Assembly (NCBI GenBank): GCA_910577175.1
Contig: CAJTLU010000006.1
Location: forward strand, 122,165 to 184,139
Direction: 5' to 3'
Origin: an uncultured Lachnospiraceae bacterium
GTDB lineage: Bacteria; Bacillota; Clostridia; Lachnospirales; Lachnospiraceae
DNA length: 61,975 bases
The notes beneath the pieces are model-generated. The model was not told the origin of the DNA and made no database searches. It worked only from the letters and a program-made list of their open reading frames with translations. Below, in pieces: positions 16,540-25,515 of the stretch; the stretch's first letter is position 1; each line of letters begins with the position of its first letter. Position numbers and translations under genes: made by a program.

Positions 16540-17718
16540 CTACCGGTAAAATAAGGAATCCCTTTCCTCTGCTCCCGCAAAGTAATGGTACGTTCTATCT
16601 GCAAAACAAATACTATCTCCTGCCAGCAGACGCACACTTTCCTGTATGTTCAGCAACTGCCCGTTGACCTTGGTTCCGTTAGTGCTATTTAAATCTACTG
16701 CAAAAAGCTCTCCGTCCTTCTTAAAAAGCTTTGCATGAAAACGACTGACGGTATCGCTTTGAATAACATAATCCGCATACCCTGCAAGACTTCCGATATA
16801 GAACGGAAATTTTGTTAACGGAATGCTTTCTCCGGTTTCCTCTGACACAAGAAACGGCATTTTGTTTTCTCTTTTTACGGAAATCACTCTTGTGTGCTGA
16901 CTTCCCCACTCCGGGGCACTTTCCATAACATACGAAGGCTGCTGCACCTCCTCCCTTTCCGTCTGCTTCTTCCCGGTCGGGAAAACGGATTTTTTCCCTG
17001 CCACAGAGCGCGGCTTTCGCTCCTCTGTCTGCAGCGGAAACTTTAACGATACCTCTTCCCTCAGGCGTTCCAAAAAAGACGGTTTTTTCCTGCTTTTTTC
17101 TTCAATATTTTCCGTCCTCTCCTCTTTAACAGGCGCATCCACCCTCACAGCTCCGGATACACCCTTTCGTTCCTCCCCAAAATGCGCGCTTAGCTTTTCC
17201 TGCAAACGCTCCAGTGTCATATCCGGCTCCTGTAACTGCATGTATAATGTATAGACTAGGGCAATGGCTTTCTCCTCCCGGTAATCTACCCGGTTTAAAA
17301 GCATTTCAAACAATTTTCCCAGCTGTTCCGAAAATGGAACGCCATATTCCGGATAATAGCACAAGGTTACTTCATACTCCGGAATACGGAGAAAAATGTA
17401 ATCCGGCCGTAAAATGAAATGCTCCTCCAAAAGCAGATACTCCCGTGCCCGCTCCACAGTAGCAAAAATTCCCTGCAACACCTTCTGCACCTGTTCTGCA
17501 TTCATCGGCACACGCTCAAAGGTCATAGAAAGCGTTTTTCGTCCTGTGATATCATACTTATAATGATTTTCTTGCTCTGATTTTACCATTGGCAGTACCC
17601 CGGCCGGCATTGCTTCCTGTATCATTGCCTGCTCATAGCTTCTTTTTGTTTTCCTCAATAAGAGATAAGATTTTCCGTCTGTCTCCTTTTTATAGTCTTC
17701 CTCCAAGATTTGTTCCAT
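16540..17718 (-). CDS. FHA-domain protein with DUF6382-like N-terminus
   Basis: 392 residues. The N-terminal ~170 residues (MEQILEEDYKKETDGKSYLLL through VPFSEQLGKLFEMLLNRVDYREEKAIAL) match the DUF6382-type domain common beside FHA domains in Clostridia. A basic, disordered linker follows (~180-300). The C-terminal FHA domain (about 300-385) shows the phosphothreonine-binding core SRFHAKL and DLNSTNGTKVNG. It is the last gene of the pilus operon, before the terminator. FHA domains read Ser/Thr phosphorylation, so pilus assembly may respond to a Hanks-type kinase; none is encoded in this window. Confidence 0.9.
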   Translation of the reverse strand: MEQILEEDYKKETDGKSYLLLRKTKRSYEQAMIQEAMPAGVLPMVKSEQENHYKYDITGRKTLSMTFERVPMNAEQVQKVLQGIFATVERAREYLLLEEHFILRPDYIFLRIPEYEVTLCYYPEYGVPFSEQLGKLFEMLLNRVDYREEKAIALVYTLYMQLQEPDMTLERLQEKLSAHFGEERKGVSGAVRVDAPVKEERTENIEEKSRKKPSFLERLREEVSLKFPLQTEERKPRSVAGKKSVFPTGKKQTEREEVQQPSYVMESAPEWGSQHTRVISVKRENKMPFLVSEETGESIPLTKFPFYIGSLAGYADYVIQSDTVSRFHAKLFKKDGELFAVDLNSTNGTKVNGQLLNIQESVRLLAGDSICFADRTYHYFAGAEERDSLFYR

Positions 17719-17733
17719 GCTTCCTCTTTTCTG

Positions 17734-17952
17734 TCAATCAAAAAAGTCAAATATCGTTTCCGAAGCCCTGATTATTTCCGGAGTCTGCAGCTTCCACTCC
17801 GTAAACATGGTACGGCACAAATCTGCTGCCTGAGCGGCTGCCGCTTCATACTGACAAAGCGTCAGCTTCACCAGCAGAAAGGTAACCAGCAGCAAAAAAG
17901 GATAAAGCAGCGCGGCTTCCACCGTCACAGAGCCCTTTAATTTTTGTTGCAT
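17734..17952 (-). CDS. TadE-like minor pseudopilin (short)
   Basis: 72 residues. A short basic leader (MQQKLKG) precedes SVTVEAALLYPFLLLVTFLLVKLTL, the TadE motif of a glutamate at +5 in a hydrophobic helix. The processing site would be after the glycine, for the pilus prepilin peptidase encoded just upstream. AGGAGG lies before the ATG. It is half the usual TadE length, so it may be a minimal minor pilin. Confidence 0.85.
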   Translation of the reverse strand: MQQKLKGSVTVEAALLYPFLLLVTFLLVKLTLCQYEAAAAQAADLCRTMFTEWKLQTPEIIRASETIFDFFD

Positions 17953-17985
17953 CTTTCATTCCTCCTGAACCTGATTATAGTTTCA

Positions 17986-18086
17986 CCGGGACAGATGCGC
18001 CCCCCAAACGGCTTAACAGCTCTTAGAAGAAGTCCGGTAAAGCGTCGCGCAAAGCCTTCTCCCCTACGCGGTATGCAAAATAAGTG
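17986..18086. repeat. Dispersed repeat, partial copy D, ending a coding gene
   Basis: Shares CGGCTTAACAGCTCTTAGA, AGTCCGG and the terminal ATGCAAAATAAG with copy B. It overlaps the 3' end of the prepilin peptidase gene, whose last codons and TAG stop lie in the terminal repeat. Confidence 0.7.
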
Positions 18087-18510
18087 CCATAGTAACATAG
18101 CCAAGTAATAAAAAGGGCAGAAACGGAATCCGGCTTTTTCTTCCCGCCTTATGCGCAATCAGCAGAACTGCCGAAAAAATACCTGCATAAAGTGCGGCAA
18201 AAAAGCAAAGCGCCGCAGCTTCATACAGCCCGAATGCCACACCACAGACAAAAATCAAAAGACCGTCTGCCATTCCCATCGCCTCCTTTGAAAACCGGCA
18301 GAAAAACAGCAGAAGGATGCCAAGCGCGCCTCCTCCCAGACGCAGGGAAAGCGCAACATTCCCTGCGCCCCCTGCCACAAGCAATACTGCCGCTGCGACA
18401 AACAGGACACTCTTTTTAATTTCCAGATGCTTTTTATCCAACAGTGCCAGCCACAAAAGCACCGGCATACTGCCAAGTTCACGCACCACCCTTTCCCATA
18501 CTTCCATCAT
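18064..18510 (-). CDS. Type IV prepilin peptidase (A24/TadV-like)
   Basis: 148 residues with about five membrane segments. It should cleave Flp and TadE-like prepilins at the membrane. The first catalytic aspartate is in LALLDKKHLEIKKS. The second is in the region KEAMGMADGLLIF, where the usual GxGD reads GMAD. The ATG overlaps the stop of the upstream TadE-like gene by 4 bases (ATGA). The last ~8 residues are encoded by a dispersed repeat (copy D), so the ancestral C-terminus may have been different. Activity is likely but the GMAD variant is worth testing. Confidence 0.8.
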   Translation of the reverse strand: MMEVWERVVRELGSMPVLLWLALLDKKHLEIKKSVLFVAAAVLLVAGGAGNVALSLRLGGGALGILLLFFCRFSKEAMGMADGLLIFVCGVAFGLYEAAALCFFAALYAGIFSAVLLIAHKAGRKSRIPFLPFLLLGYVTMALILHTA

Positions 18511-19409
18511 TTTTCTCCTTTGCTTTCCTGTTGCTTATCACACTTTTTGCATACCCTGTATTCCTCCTTAACCTCCTCCAAAGGGCATTCCCGCGGAGTA
18601 CGCTTTAACGCAGAGCAGGAAGAAAGCGCATGGTATCTCGTTCCATACAGAGTCACGTACACCGCTTCGTTCTCCCGGAGCACCGGCTCGCAGAACTCAC
18701 AGGGATAATACTTTGCGCCAGAGGCATTTCGCTCCTCTCCAATTTTTCCGGACAGCACGCTGCTTACTTTTATATGGATATAGGTACAATTTTTATCCAA
18801 ATGGTAAACGGTCGCATAATCAGCAAGATATACCTTCTGCTCTGTGCCTTTCTCCTCTTTTTCCGCTTCCTTTCCTTCTCCTGTCCAGTTCCGGTAGACA
18901 AGACGGAGACAGTAATAGGTCTGCTTTCGCGGAAACAGGGCGTTTTCTGGCCTTACCCGGTAATTGATGCTAAGCCGTACTCTTTCCTCCTCCTTTGACG
19001 TATCCACCCATATACCGCCAAGTCCTTCCGCCACACCTGCCCGCTTCAGTAGTTCCTTATTACAACGCCCGTAAAACAATGCTGTAGCCGCCCCGTCTCT
19101 TACTATCTTTTTATCAAATAATGAAAACACCTTTTCCGCCGCGGCCACTTCTCCGTCTGCCAGCCGCTCTGCCGCATAGGAAAACGCAGCCGCCTCTCTG
19201 GCGGAGACAAGTCCTGCCTCTGCAATGGCAAGCTCTGCCTGCAAAACTACAAACATCTGAATCAGATACAGGACTGCAAAGAAGAATGCGGGAAATACAA
19301 GCGCCGCCTCTACAGTCAGAGATGCATTCCGGTATCTGCTCTTAAGTTTTCGACGAAGTGGATTTTTATGAACCTTTCCGCAAGTTAATTTTGTGTTATT
19401 TTTGTACAT
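18507..19409 (-). CDS. TadE-like pseudopilin with C-terminal Cys/His modules
   Basis: About 300 residues. A basic leader precedes SLTVEAALVFPAFFFAVLYLIQMF, the TadE-type processing site and helix. A ~150-residue extracytoplasmic part follows. The C-terminal ~90 residues contain two copies of a Cys motif: YHLDKNCTYIH...YPCEFC and YHALSSCSALKRT...YRVCKKC, which look like small metal-binding or disulfide-linked units. The start is uncertain. ATG 19409 is the last in-frame ATG before the TadE helix but has a weak site. A strong AAAGGAGGTG at about 19525 has no standard in-frame start at good spacing. The frame is open to 19577. Confidence 0.8.
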   Translation of the reverse strand: MYKNNTKLTCGKVHKNPLRRKLKSRYRNASLTVEAALVFPAFFFAVLYLIQMFVVLQAELAIAEAGLVSAREAAAFSYAAERLADGEVAAAEKVFSLFDKKIVRDGAATALFYGRCNKELLKRAGVAEGLGGIWVDTSKEEERVRLSINYRVRPENALFPRKQTYYCLRLVYRNWTGEGKEAEKEEKGTEQKVYLADYATVYHLDKNCTYIHIKVSSVLSGKIGEERNASGAKYYPCEFCEPVLRENEAVYVTLYGTRYHALSSCSALKRTPRECPLEEVKEEYRVCKKCDKQQESKGEK

Positions 19410-19579
19410 GAACCAAGTATCAAATAAAACGGCAGTAAGAGAAAAGGGGAATACAAAACCTGCCGTCTTACCGGAGAAAAAAATGTGTCGTCTTATCAAC
19501 CTAAGAACAGATATCGGAATACACCTCCTTTCATTGTGTTTTGGCAGCGCCCATAAAATTTTCCAAAAGCTGCACACTA

Positions 19580-19621
19580 TCTTATTTTTATATTTGTCCG
19601 GCGAAACGCTGCGCCTGCAAA
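19580..19621. repeat. Dispersed repeat, short copy E
   Basis: CTTATTTTTATATTTGTCCG followed by GCGAAACGCTGCGCCTGCAA resembles the two ends of copy F joined with little in between. It lies between two genes of the pilus operon. Confidence 0.45.
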
Positions 19622-19628
19622 TTCCAGT

Positions 19629-22109
19629 TTAGTTATCATAAGCATATTCATAGCTTCTTTGGTCTGTCCGGTAAGAAATCTTCCACACACAGCGGCTGAC
19701 CCGGAACGAAGCATTGTAACCTTGCCGCAGATTTTCCTGAATCAGATCCAGGGAACGGTAAGACTTTACATCCTTCGGAAGCAGCCATAAAAACACCTGA
19801 AGATATTCCCGATAACCAAACCCAAGCCCTCCAACCTCTTTTTTTCCCTTTGCCTTTTCCGCCGTAAGCTTCCGGGAGAAAAGAAAGAGTTCCGGGAATG
19901 TCAGACTGCCTCCGTTTTTTCCGGGATATAAGGCAAGCTTCTTTCCCTGCAAAAGCGCCGCCACATCAATCACCGCTTCCTCCACTGCCCAGACAAATAA
20001 GAGAAGAAAGGTAATGATGCTTTTCAATGCCGGAAGACCGATAATCCCACACGCTGCAAGCGCCGCCTGCTCTGCCACGGACTTACGCGCACTATCCGTA
20101 TAAAGCGAAATAAAATGAAGCACTGCCCGCAGCATACAAAGCTGCATTACAACAGAAAAAAGATTGTCCATGTCTGCTGCCTTTCCCGCAATCAGATATT
20201 CCAGCTCATAGGACAGCGCTCCTTCCCCGCTTTCCTCCAGATAATCCGAAAAATGCGTCATCAGATAAGAATGGAATAATGCTGCATTCAAGGCCATTTC
20301 CGGTACATTTCCCGACGGAAGCATCTCCCGTAGCTCTTTTAGCATATCCGTTATATTGCTTCCAAACATGGAAAATACGTTGGCAGAAGCCCCTCCTTCA
20401 TAGCGGAACCCGGACGGCAGATAGGAAACCTCCAGCTTTTTCCCTGAAACTTCTTTTTCTGTCAGGAAACCAAGAAACCCTTTCCCTGCCGCTCTCATCA
20501 GGCTGTCCTCTGCCTGCCCGGATAAATCCTTTCCCAAAGATATTTCACCGTAATTCAGCTTCAAGCCCTCAAAGGAATATTCCTCAAAAGCTGCTTTTTC
20601 CTTCCGCAGTACCGTCAATGCCTCCTCTAACGCCGCGGAATCTGCGGTCGGAAGCGTAAGCGCCTTCCTGATATCGTCCAGTATCCCGGTATCCTGGACG
20701 AGCGTAGCCTTTATCTGCTCAAAATCATACCCTTCGGCACTTTCATAAAACTTGTACTTTTCCAGCTCTTCCCGGTACTCCTTCACGCTCTCTTCTCCAA
20801 GTACGCTTTGCATCGAATCCAACAGCTTTTCGCAGCCGCTCTTTACCTTTTTTGCCTCTTCGAGCTCTTTGAGGATTTCACCTGTTTCCTGGTATGCCTC
20901 TTCACACTTTCTGGCAATCCCGGCACATTTTTTTAAAAAGCTCTCCTCCTCCTTTGAGAGACGTTTTACTTGCGTATCCTGCTCCCGTTTCTGCTTTTTA
21001 AGCCCGGCAAGCAGCTTCTCCTGCTCCTTCTGCTCATCTGACAGCTCCTTTTGCCGTTTTTTTAACGCTTCCTCTTCCTCCGTCATCCCTTCTATTTCTG
21101 ACAAAATCCGCTTCTTTTCGGCAAGCAGCGCCGCCAAATTTGTCATAACCACCCCGGATACTTCCTCCGGTAACATCTCCATGACTTCTGTTATCTGCGT
21201 TTGTACCGGCGCCAGCTGTTCATTGGCCCTCTCCTTATCGACACAAAGCTGTTCCACTGCCTGTGCGGTAAGACTTTGCTCCGCCGCAATTTCCTCCAGG
21301 CGGCGCCTGCACGCAGCCTCGCCTTCCTCCCGCTCTTTCACCTGACCCGTCAGCTCCTCCGTTTCCCCTATCAGGCGCGCCAGCACCTCGCAAGGATTTT
21401 CCGAGTTATGTAAGAATGCCTGGTATACCTCTGTCCGGTCAAAATACTGTGCTGCATTTTGGGCATCCGTACAGAAATACTTCACATAGGCATCTTTTTG
21501 AAAGGCGCTTGTCCTGCCCTTGAAAAACCTTTCATATCGTGAAAAATCCACACCATCTATCTGCTCCATCAGCTTTAACAGCCTTTCTTCTACTTGCGCA
21601 TATGCCGTATCCACGGCGCTTTTTGCCACTGCAGCTTCAAGCTGTGCATCTGCCTGTTCTGCCATTCCCATAAACTGTTTCAGTAGCTCCGAAACTTCCA
21701 AAACACCCCGGTATTTCATAGCGGAAGCCGCCTGCAGATAGAAGCCGTCCAGATTCTGCTCCGTCAGCACCGTTGCCGAATTTACCGAAAATGTAGCGCC
21801 GGAACGCAGCAAAAGCGACTTCTCTCCCTCCCTTTTTTGTGTCATATAAGCCACATCCTTCGCAATGGCTTCCTCTGTCCACTGCAAAATCTCCTGCCCC
21901 TCGGGTACCTCTCTGCCAAAGATATGATACTGTTTGTACAAGGGCTTAAGATAAGCGGCAAAATAATTTTCCACCGCAAGCAATGCCGCAGAAGCATGAT
22001 AGGAGGCGCGTGCAGTATAGGCTGCCATTTCAAAGAAGGAAAGAATAAAGCTAAGCAGCAGCAAAAACACCATGGAAAAAACCACCGTAACAGAACCCCT
22101 CCTTTTCAC
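19629..22109 (-). CDS. DUF5702-type pilus-associated membrane protein with long coiled coil
   Basis: 826 residues. The N-terminus SVTVVFSMVFLLLLSFILSFFEMAAYT is a TadG-like anchoring helix. Residues ~265-470 are a charged coiled coil (E, K, Q and R rich, with LEEIAAEQ and KKRQKELSDEQKEQEKLLAGLKK stretches). The C-terminal third has hydrophobic segments (ALAACGIIGLPALKSIITFLLLFVWAVEEAVIDVAALLQ). It matches the DUF5702 proteins found in clostridial Tad loci, which replace TadG. The GTG start overlaps the flp stop (GTGA), so the two are coupled. Its size suggests a scaffold for the pilus machinery; no enzyme motif is seen. Confidence 0.85.
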   Translation of the reverse strand: MKRRGSVTVVFSMVFLLLLSFILSFFEMAAYTARASYHASAALLAVENYFAAYLKPLYKQYHIFGREVPEGQEILQWTEEAIAKDVAYMTQKREGEKSLLLRSGATFSVNSATVLTEQNLDGFYLQAASAMKYRGVLEVSELLKQFMGMAEQADAQLEAAVAKSAVDTAYAQVEERLLKLMEQIDGVDFSRYERFFKGRTSAFQKDAYVKYFCTDAQNAAQYFDRTEVYQAFLHNSENPCEVLARLIGETEELTGQVKEREEGEAACRRRLEEIAAEQSLTAQAVEQLCVDKERANEQLAPVQTQITEVMEMLPEEVSGVVMTNLAALLAEKKRILSEIEGMTEEEEALKKRQKELSDEQKEQEKLLAGLKKQKREQDTQVKRLSKEEESFLKKCAGIARKCEEAYQETGEILKELEEAKKVKSGCEKLLDSMQSVLGEESVKEYREELEKYKFYESAEGYDFEQIKATLVQDTGILDDIRKALTLPTADSAALEEALTVLRKEKAAFEEYSFEGLKLNYGEISLGKDLSGQAEDSLMRAAGKGFLGFLTEKEVSGKKLEVSYLPSGFRYEGGASANVFSMFGSNITDMLKELREMLPSGNVPEMALNAALFHSYLMTHFSDYLEESGEGALSYELEYLIAGKAADMDNLFSVVMQLCMLRAVLHFISLYTDSARKSVAEQAALAACGIIGLPALKSIITFLLLFVWAVEEAVIDVAALLQGKKLALYPGKNGGSLTFPELFLFSRKLTAEKAKGKKEVGGLGFGYREYLQVFLWLLPKDVKSYRSLDLIQENLRQGYNASFRVSRCVWKISYRTDQRSYEYAYDN

Positions 22110-22288
22110 GGCAGTATCCTGTCTACACTTTTTTCCAGCGCCGACATTGCCTTTTCTACAATCACCGTCAGCTGGTCTTTAAAAATCAGCACCAGGGCAA
22201 TCAAGACTACAAGAATCAATATAATCTCCACTACGCCGACACCTGCATTATTTTGTAAAAATCCTTCCCTTTTGTTTTCTTCTGTCAT
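22106..22288 (-). CDS. flp: Flp-type major pilin (Flp1-like)
   Basis: 60 residues: a short leader, then GVGVVEIILILVVLIALVLIFKDQL, the conserved glutamate at +5 and hydrophobic helix of Flp pilins, then an amphipathic tail. The cleavage site would be just before the helix (NNAG^VGVVE). AGGAAGAGG lies before the ATG at 22288. It is the likely main subunit of the Tad pilus and is processed by the peptidase at 18064-18510. Confidence 0.9.
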   Translation of the reverse strand: MTEENKREGFLQNNAGVGVVEIILILVVLIALVLIFKDQLTVIVEKAMSALEKSVDRILP

Positions 22289-22360
22289 TCCTCTTCCTCC
22301 ATATCCTTTTTGTTTTTCGCACTTTTACCACTTTTAAAATACTCCAGGACTGCTTCCCTG

Positions 22361-23563
22361 TCAGATTCCCATACTATAAAATGCCGGAAACATCACGAGT
22401 GCGAGTACCAGCAAAAGCATTCCCATCATTGGAAATAACAGCTTTATCTGTGCCTCCTCCCCCTGCCTTTCTGCCTGCCTCCGCCGTATCTCCCACGCAA
22501 GCCTTACTTCATTTTCCAGTCCCTCCCGGAGCCCGCCGCTCCCTTTTTGCAGCTGGCTGACTAAAAGAGATGCACAGCGCAGATAAGGCTTTAAGCCAAT
22601 CCGCCTGCCAAATGCTTCATATGCGGCTGCTTCGGATGTCCCGTTTTTTAACTCCCCTGCAAGCAACAGTACCTCTGCATAAACCACCTTTTCCTTCCCC
22701 GATGCTTCTACCTTTTTCCGGTACTCCGCTGCCAGCCGCTCCCACGCGCCGCGCAGGCTTAATCCGGCACCGACATAAAGCGTAAGCTTTGTTACAAGCT
22801 GCGGATACGCCATCAAAAATTCTTCCTCCCGTTTCTGCCGCTCCTTCTGTCTTTCCTTCCGCTTTGCTACTACTATCAGCATGATGGAACACAGGACTAC
22901 CGCAAATACGCCTGGCGCAGATACCCTATCCTTTGGCAGACGAAGCGCTACCGCTCCGATTTGCTCCGGCAGATAAAATCCCTCCTCTGCCGCCGTTTCT
23001 TGCTCTAGCTTCTTTAGCTCCTCGCCTGTCTGGTAAAACTCTGCCTCACTGCTCCCGCTCTCATACGGCAAAATCCCAAGGGAAAACCAATACTCCCTGC
23101 ATTCCTCCCCTATCGTAACCCTTGCACACAGGGAAACCTTGTGTGCCTCCGAAAGTCCCTCCCGCCGAACTCTTCCTGTTCTGCTGACTCTCTCCTCGTC
23201 AGAGCTTTCCCACCGGATAAGGGCGCCTGTCTCTTCTACATATTGCGGCAGTGTCAACGACTCTGTCAGTATCACCTCCGCCTTGCCCTCCGGATTTATT
23301 ACCTTATTGATGCGTTGCAGCGTTTCCATATACGCCGTGTCCATTTCCTCGGCTGTGCGTTCTCTTGCCCTTAGCTCAAATGTAAACGACTCTTCTGCGT
23401 CATCCTTCAAAAAAGAAACGGTCTGTCTCTTTGTCCCGCTTTCCGGTCTTGCAATCCAGATACCCTCCTGCTCCCCAAAACTGACACGCATCTGCAAAAG
23501 AGCCGCTGTTCCAAAAACAATCCCTACGATAACCGCAATTTGGACTTTTTCCTTTCTTTCCAT
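22361..23563 (-). CDS. tadC: TadC-like pilus platform protein with Ig-like ectodomain
   Basis: 400 residues. The C-terminal ~200 form the type II secretion F domain (MAYPQLVTKLTLYVGAGLSLRGAWERLAAEYR, then LLFPMMGMLLLVLALVMFPAFYSM), as in TadC. Unusually, the N-terminus has TM1 followed by ~180 extracytoplasmic residues including LPQYVEETGALIRWESSDEE, the pattern of an atypical bacterial Ig-like domain (a strand, then W-x-S-S, then G-x-V). A second membrane helix (APGVFAVVLCSIMLIVV) returns to the cytoplasm. The start at 23563 has AGGGGG upstream. Confidence 0.88.
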   Translation of the reverse strand: MERKEKVQIAVIVGIVFGTAALLQMRVSFGEQEGIWIARPESGTKRQTVSFLKDDAEESFTFELRARERTAEEMDTAYMETLQRINKVINPEGKAEVILTESLTLPQYVEETGALIRWESSDEERVSRTGRVRREGLSEAHKVSLCARVTIGEECREYWFSLGILPYESGSSEAEFYQTGEELKKLEQETAAEEGFYLPEQIGAVALRLPKDRVSAPGVFAVVLCSIMLIVVAKRKERQKERQKREEEFLMAYPQLVTKLTLYVGAGLSLRGAWERLAAEYRKKVEASGKEKVVYAEVLLLAGELKNGTSEAAAYEAFGRRIGLKPYLRCASLLVSQLQKGSGGLREGLENEVRLAWEIRRRQAERQGEEAQIKLLFPMMGMLLLVLALVMFPAFYSMGI

Positions 23564-23573
23564 AATATTCCCC

Positions 23574-24335
23574 CTAAAACGAAACCGCCGTGATTTTATC
23601 CACTGCAAAACAAAGTCCTCCATAAATCAACAGAAACACCGACATCAGTCCTGCACCCGCCGCATTCTGGTACAACGGGGACAGAAACTCCGGCAGAAAC
23701 ACTTGCAGATATAAAAGCATGGCAAAGGGCATCCCTTTCATCAACCGTACTTCATACTCCCGGCTCCCCAGTACTGCGCGGATGTGACGGACCGTTTCCT
23801 GCTTTTCCCGGATTATCCGCTCTGTATTAGAAATCACCTGCTGTACCGTGCCTCCCGTCCTCTTTGCGATAAAAAGCACCTCCGAAAAGTCCGTCATTTC
23901 CTCACAGCTGCACTCCTTTGCCAGTTCTGCAAACGCCTCCTCTGCCGGCATTCCAAGCTGTATCTTTCTCTGTACGCGGGTTACCAGACAAAGAAACGGC
24001 TCTTCCTCTTTATAAGAAGTCAGCATGCCTCTCTTTGCCTCGCCGACTGCCTGTTCCAAAGAATATCCGACCTGTAGCGCTTCCCTCAGAAAACCGAGCC
24101 ATTCCGCAAACATCTGCTGCTCTTGCTCCTTCTGCCGCTGCAAAAGCCGTTTCCGCTCCAGGAAAACCGAAGCCCCGAGAAAAAACGGCATCACAGACAG
24201 CCCGTAAACACTCCGGTAAAACAGCCAGGCGGCAAGCCCTCCGATTGCGGAGCCCTTTAGCAGTCCCGCTGCCAGAAACCCTATCCTGCCTCTTGTTCCT
24301 GTTCTTCTCTTTTCTCTATCTGCACTCTGCTCCAC
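23574..24335 (-). CDS. tadB: TadB-like pilus platform protein
   Basis: 253 residues with four hydrophobic segments flanking an F-domain core (FAEWLGFLREALQVGYSLEQAVGEAKRGM, then FSEVLFIAKRTGGTVQQVISNTERIIREKQETVRHIRAVLGSREYE), the T2SSF fold of TadB. The start is GTG at 24335, with GGAGG 9 bases upstream. The frame open to 24413 overlaps tadA too far. It lies 16 bases from tadA and 10 from tadC. It forms the inner-membrane platform on which TadA acts. Confidence 0.9.
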   Translation of the reverse strand: MEQSADREKRRTGTRGRIGFLAAGLLKGSAIGGLAAWLFYRSVYGLSVMPFFLGASVFLERKRLLQRQKEQEQQMFAEWLGFLREALQVGYSLEQAVGEAKRGMLTSYKEEEPFLCLVTRVQRKIQLGMPAEEAFAELAKECSCEEMTDFSEVLFIAKRTGGTVQQVISNTERIIREKQETVRHIRAVLGSREYEVRLMKGMPFAMLLYLQVFLPEFLSPLYQNAAGAGLMSVFLLIYGGLCFAVDKITAVSF

Positions 24336-24351
24336 CTTCCATACCCTCCTT

Positions 24352-25515
24352 CTAAAGCTCCGGCTTTCCGCACCGGCATACCCTGCCCCCGTCCGCCGTC
24401 CCACAATACTCAAATACCGGACTTAACACAATCTCTCCGTTCTGCAGCCCCCTGTTTTCACAAATTTGCAGTATGCCGCGGCTGCCGTCGCGCCTTCTGC
24501 AGAGCTGTACAAAAATATCAATTGCCGAAGCAATCTGCCTGCGCACGGCAGACAATGGAATATCATTTCCCTGCAGTACCATTGTTTCCAGACGGGAAAT
24601 CATATCCTCCGCCGAATTTGCATGACCCGTCGAAAGAGAACCCTCATGGCCGGTATTCATCGCCTGCAGCATATCCAGTGCTTCTGCTCCGCGTACCTCG
24701 CCAACAATAATTCGGGAGGGACGCATACGGAGCGCGGTTTTTATCAAATCCCGGACAGTAACGGCACTGCAGCCCTCCGTATTCGCGTTCCGCACCTCCA
24801 TCCGGACGAGATTCGGACTGCTTCTGATTTGCAGCTCCGCAGCATCTTCAATTGTAATAATTCGTTCTTCCTCTGGAATGTACGCTGATAATGCGTTTAA
24901 GAAAGTGGTTTTTCCGGAACCGGTACCACCGCTGATAAAAATATTCCGCCGCCTGCCCACCGCCTCTGCAAGATACTCCCCTGCCTGCTCCGACAACGCT
25001 CCCATCTGTATCAGCCGCTCCATCGTATAAGGCGCTTTGGAAAACTTCCGGATTGTCACCGCAGGACCGTCAAGAGACACCGGCGGCAGTACAATGTTTA
25101 CCCTGGAACCGTCGGGAAGCCTGGTATCGGCAACTGGACTTGCTTCATTTACAATCCGGTTCGCCCCGGCAGCCATTTTCTGAATCACATCGCGTAGCCG
25201 TTCCTCCGAAGAAAACTCCTTTTCCCACTGAAACAGCCGCCCTTCCTTTTCATAAAAAATGCTCCGGTGCCCGTTCACCATAATCTCCGTTACCGCCTCG
25301 TCCTGTAACAGCTCCTCTAAAATATCAAGCCCGCGGATAGCATGAAAGATTTCCTGCTTTAATCTGCACTTTTTCTCCAACGGCAGATACGATTCTCTTC
25401 CGTATTCCAAAATTACAGCCTCAATTTCCACAAGCACCTGTTCATCGGCCAGCTCTTCCGACAGGTTCAGCCGCTCCAGCGTCCGGCGCCTGATTTCCTC
25501 CCTTACCTCCTGCAA
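24352..25515 (-). CDS. tadA: Tad pilus assembly ATPase TadA (CpaF)
   Basis: 387 residues, secretion ATPase of the TadA/VirB11 class that powers pilus extension. Walker A is GGTGSGKTTFLNAL, the aspartate box EDAAELQ, Walker B IIVGEVRGAEALDMLQAM, and the histidine box STGHANSA. The N-terminal ~95 residues (EVTEIMVNGHRSIFYEKEGRL) form the usual N2 domain. The 5' end overlaps tadZ by 74 bases, so its ribosome binding site lies inside tadZ. Products of tadB and tadC are its platform. Confidence 0.97.
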   Translation of the reverse strand: MQEVREEIRRRTLERLNLSEELADEQVLVEIEAVILEYGRESYLPLEKKCRLKQEIFHAIRGLDILEELLQDEAVTEIMVNGHRSIFYEKEGRLFQWEKEFSSEERLRDVIQKMAAGANRIVNEASPVADTRLPDGSRVNIVLPPVSLDGPAVTIRKFSKAPYTMERLIQMGALSEQAGEYLAEAVGRRRNIFISGGTGSGKTTFLNALSAYIPEEERIITIEDAAELQIRSSPNLVRMEVRNANTEGCSAVTVRDLIKTALRMRPSRIIVGEVRGAEALDMLQAMNTGHEGSLSTGHANSAEDMISRLETMVLQGNDIPLSAVRRQIASAIDIFVQLCRRRDGSRGILQICENRGLQNGEIVLSPVFEYCGTADGGRVCRCGKPEL

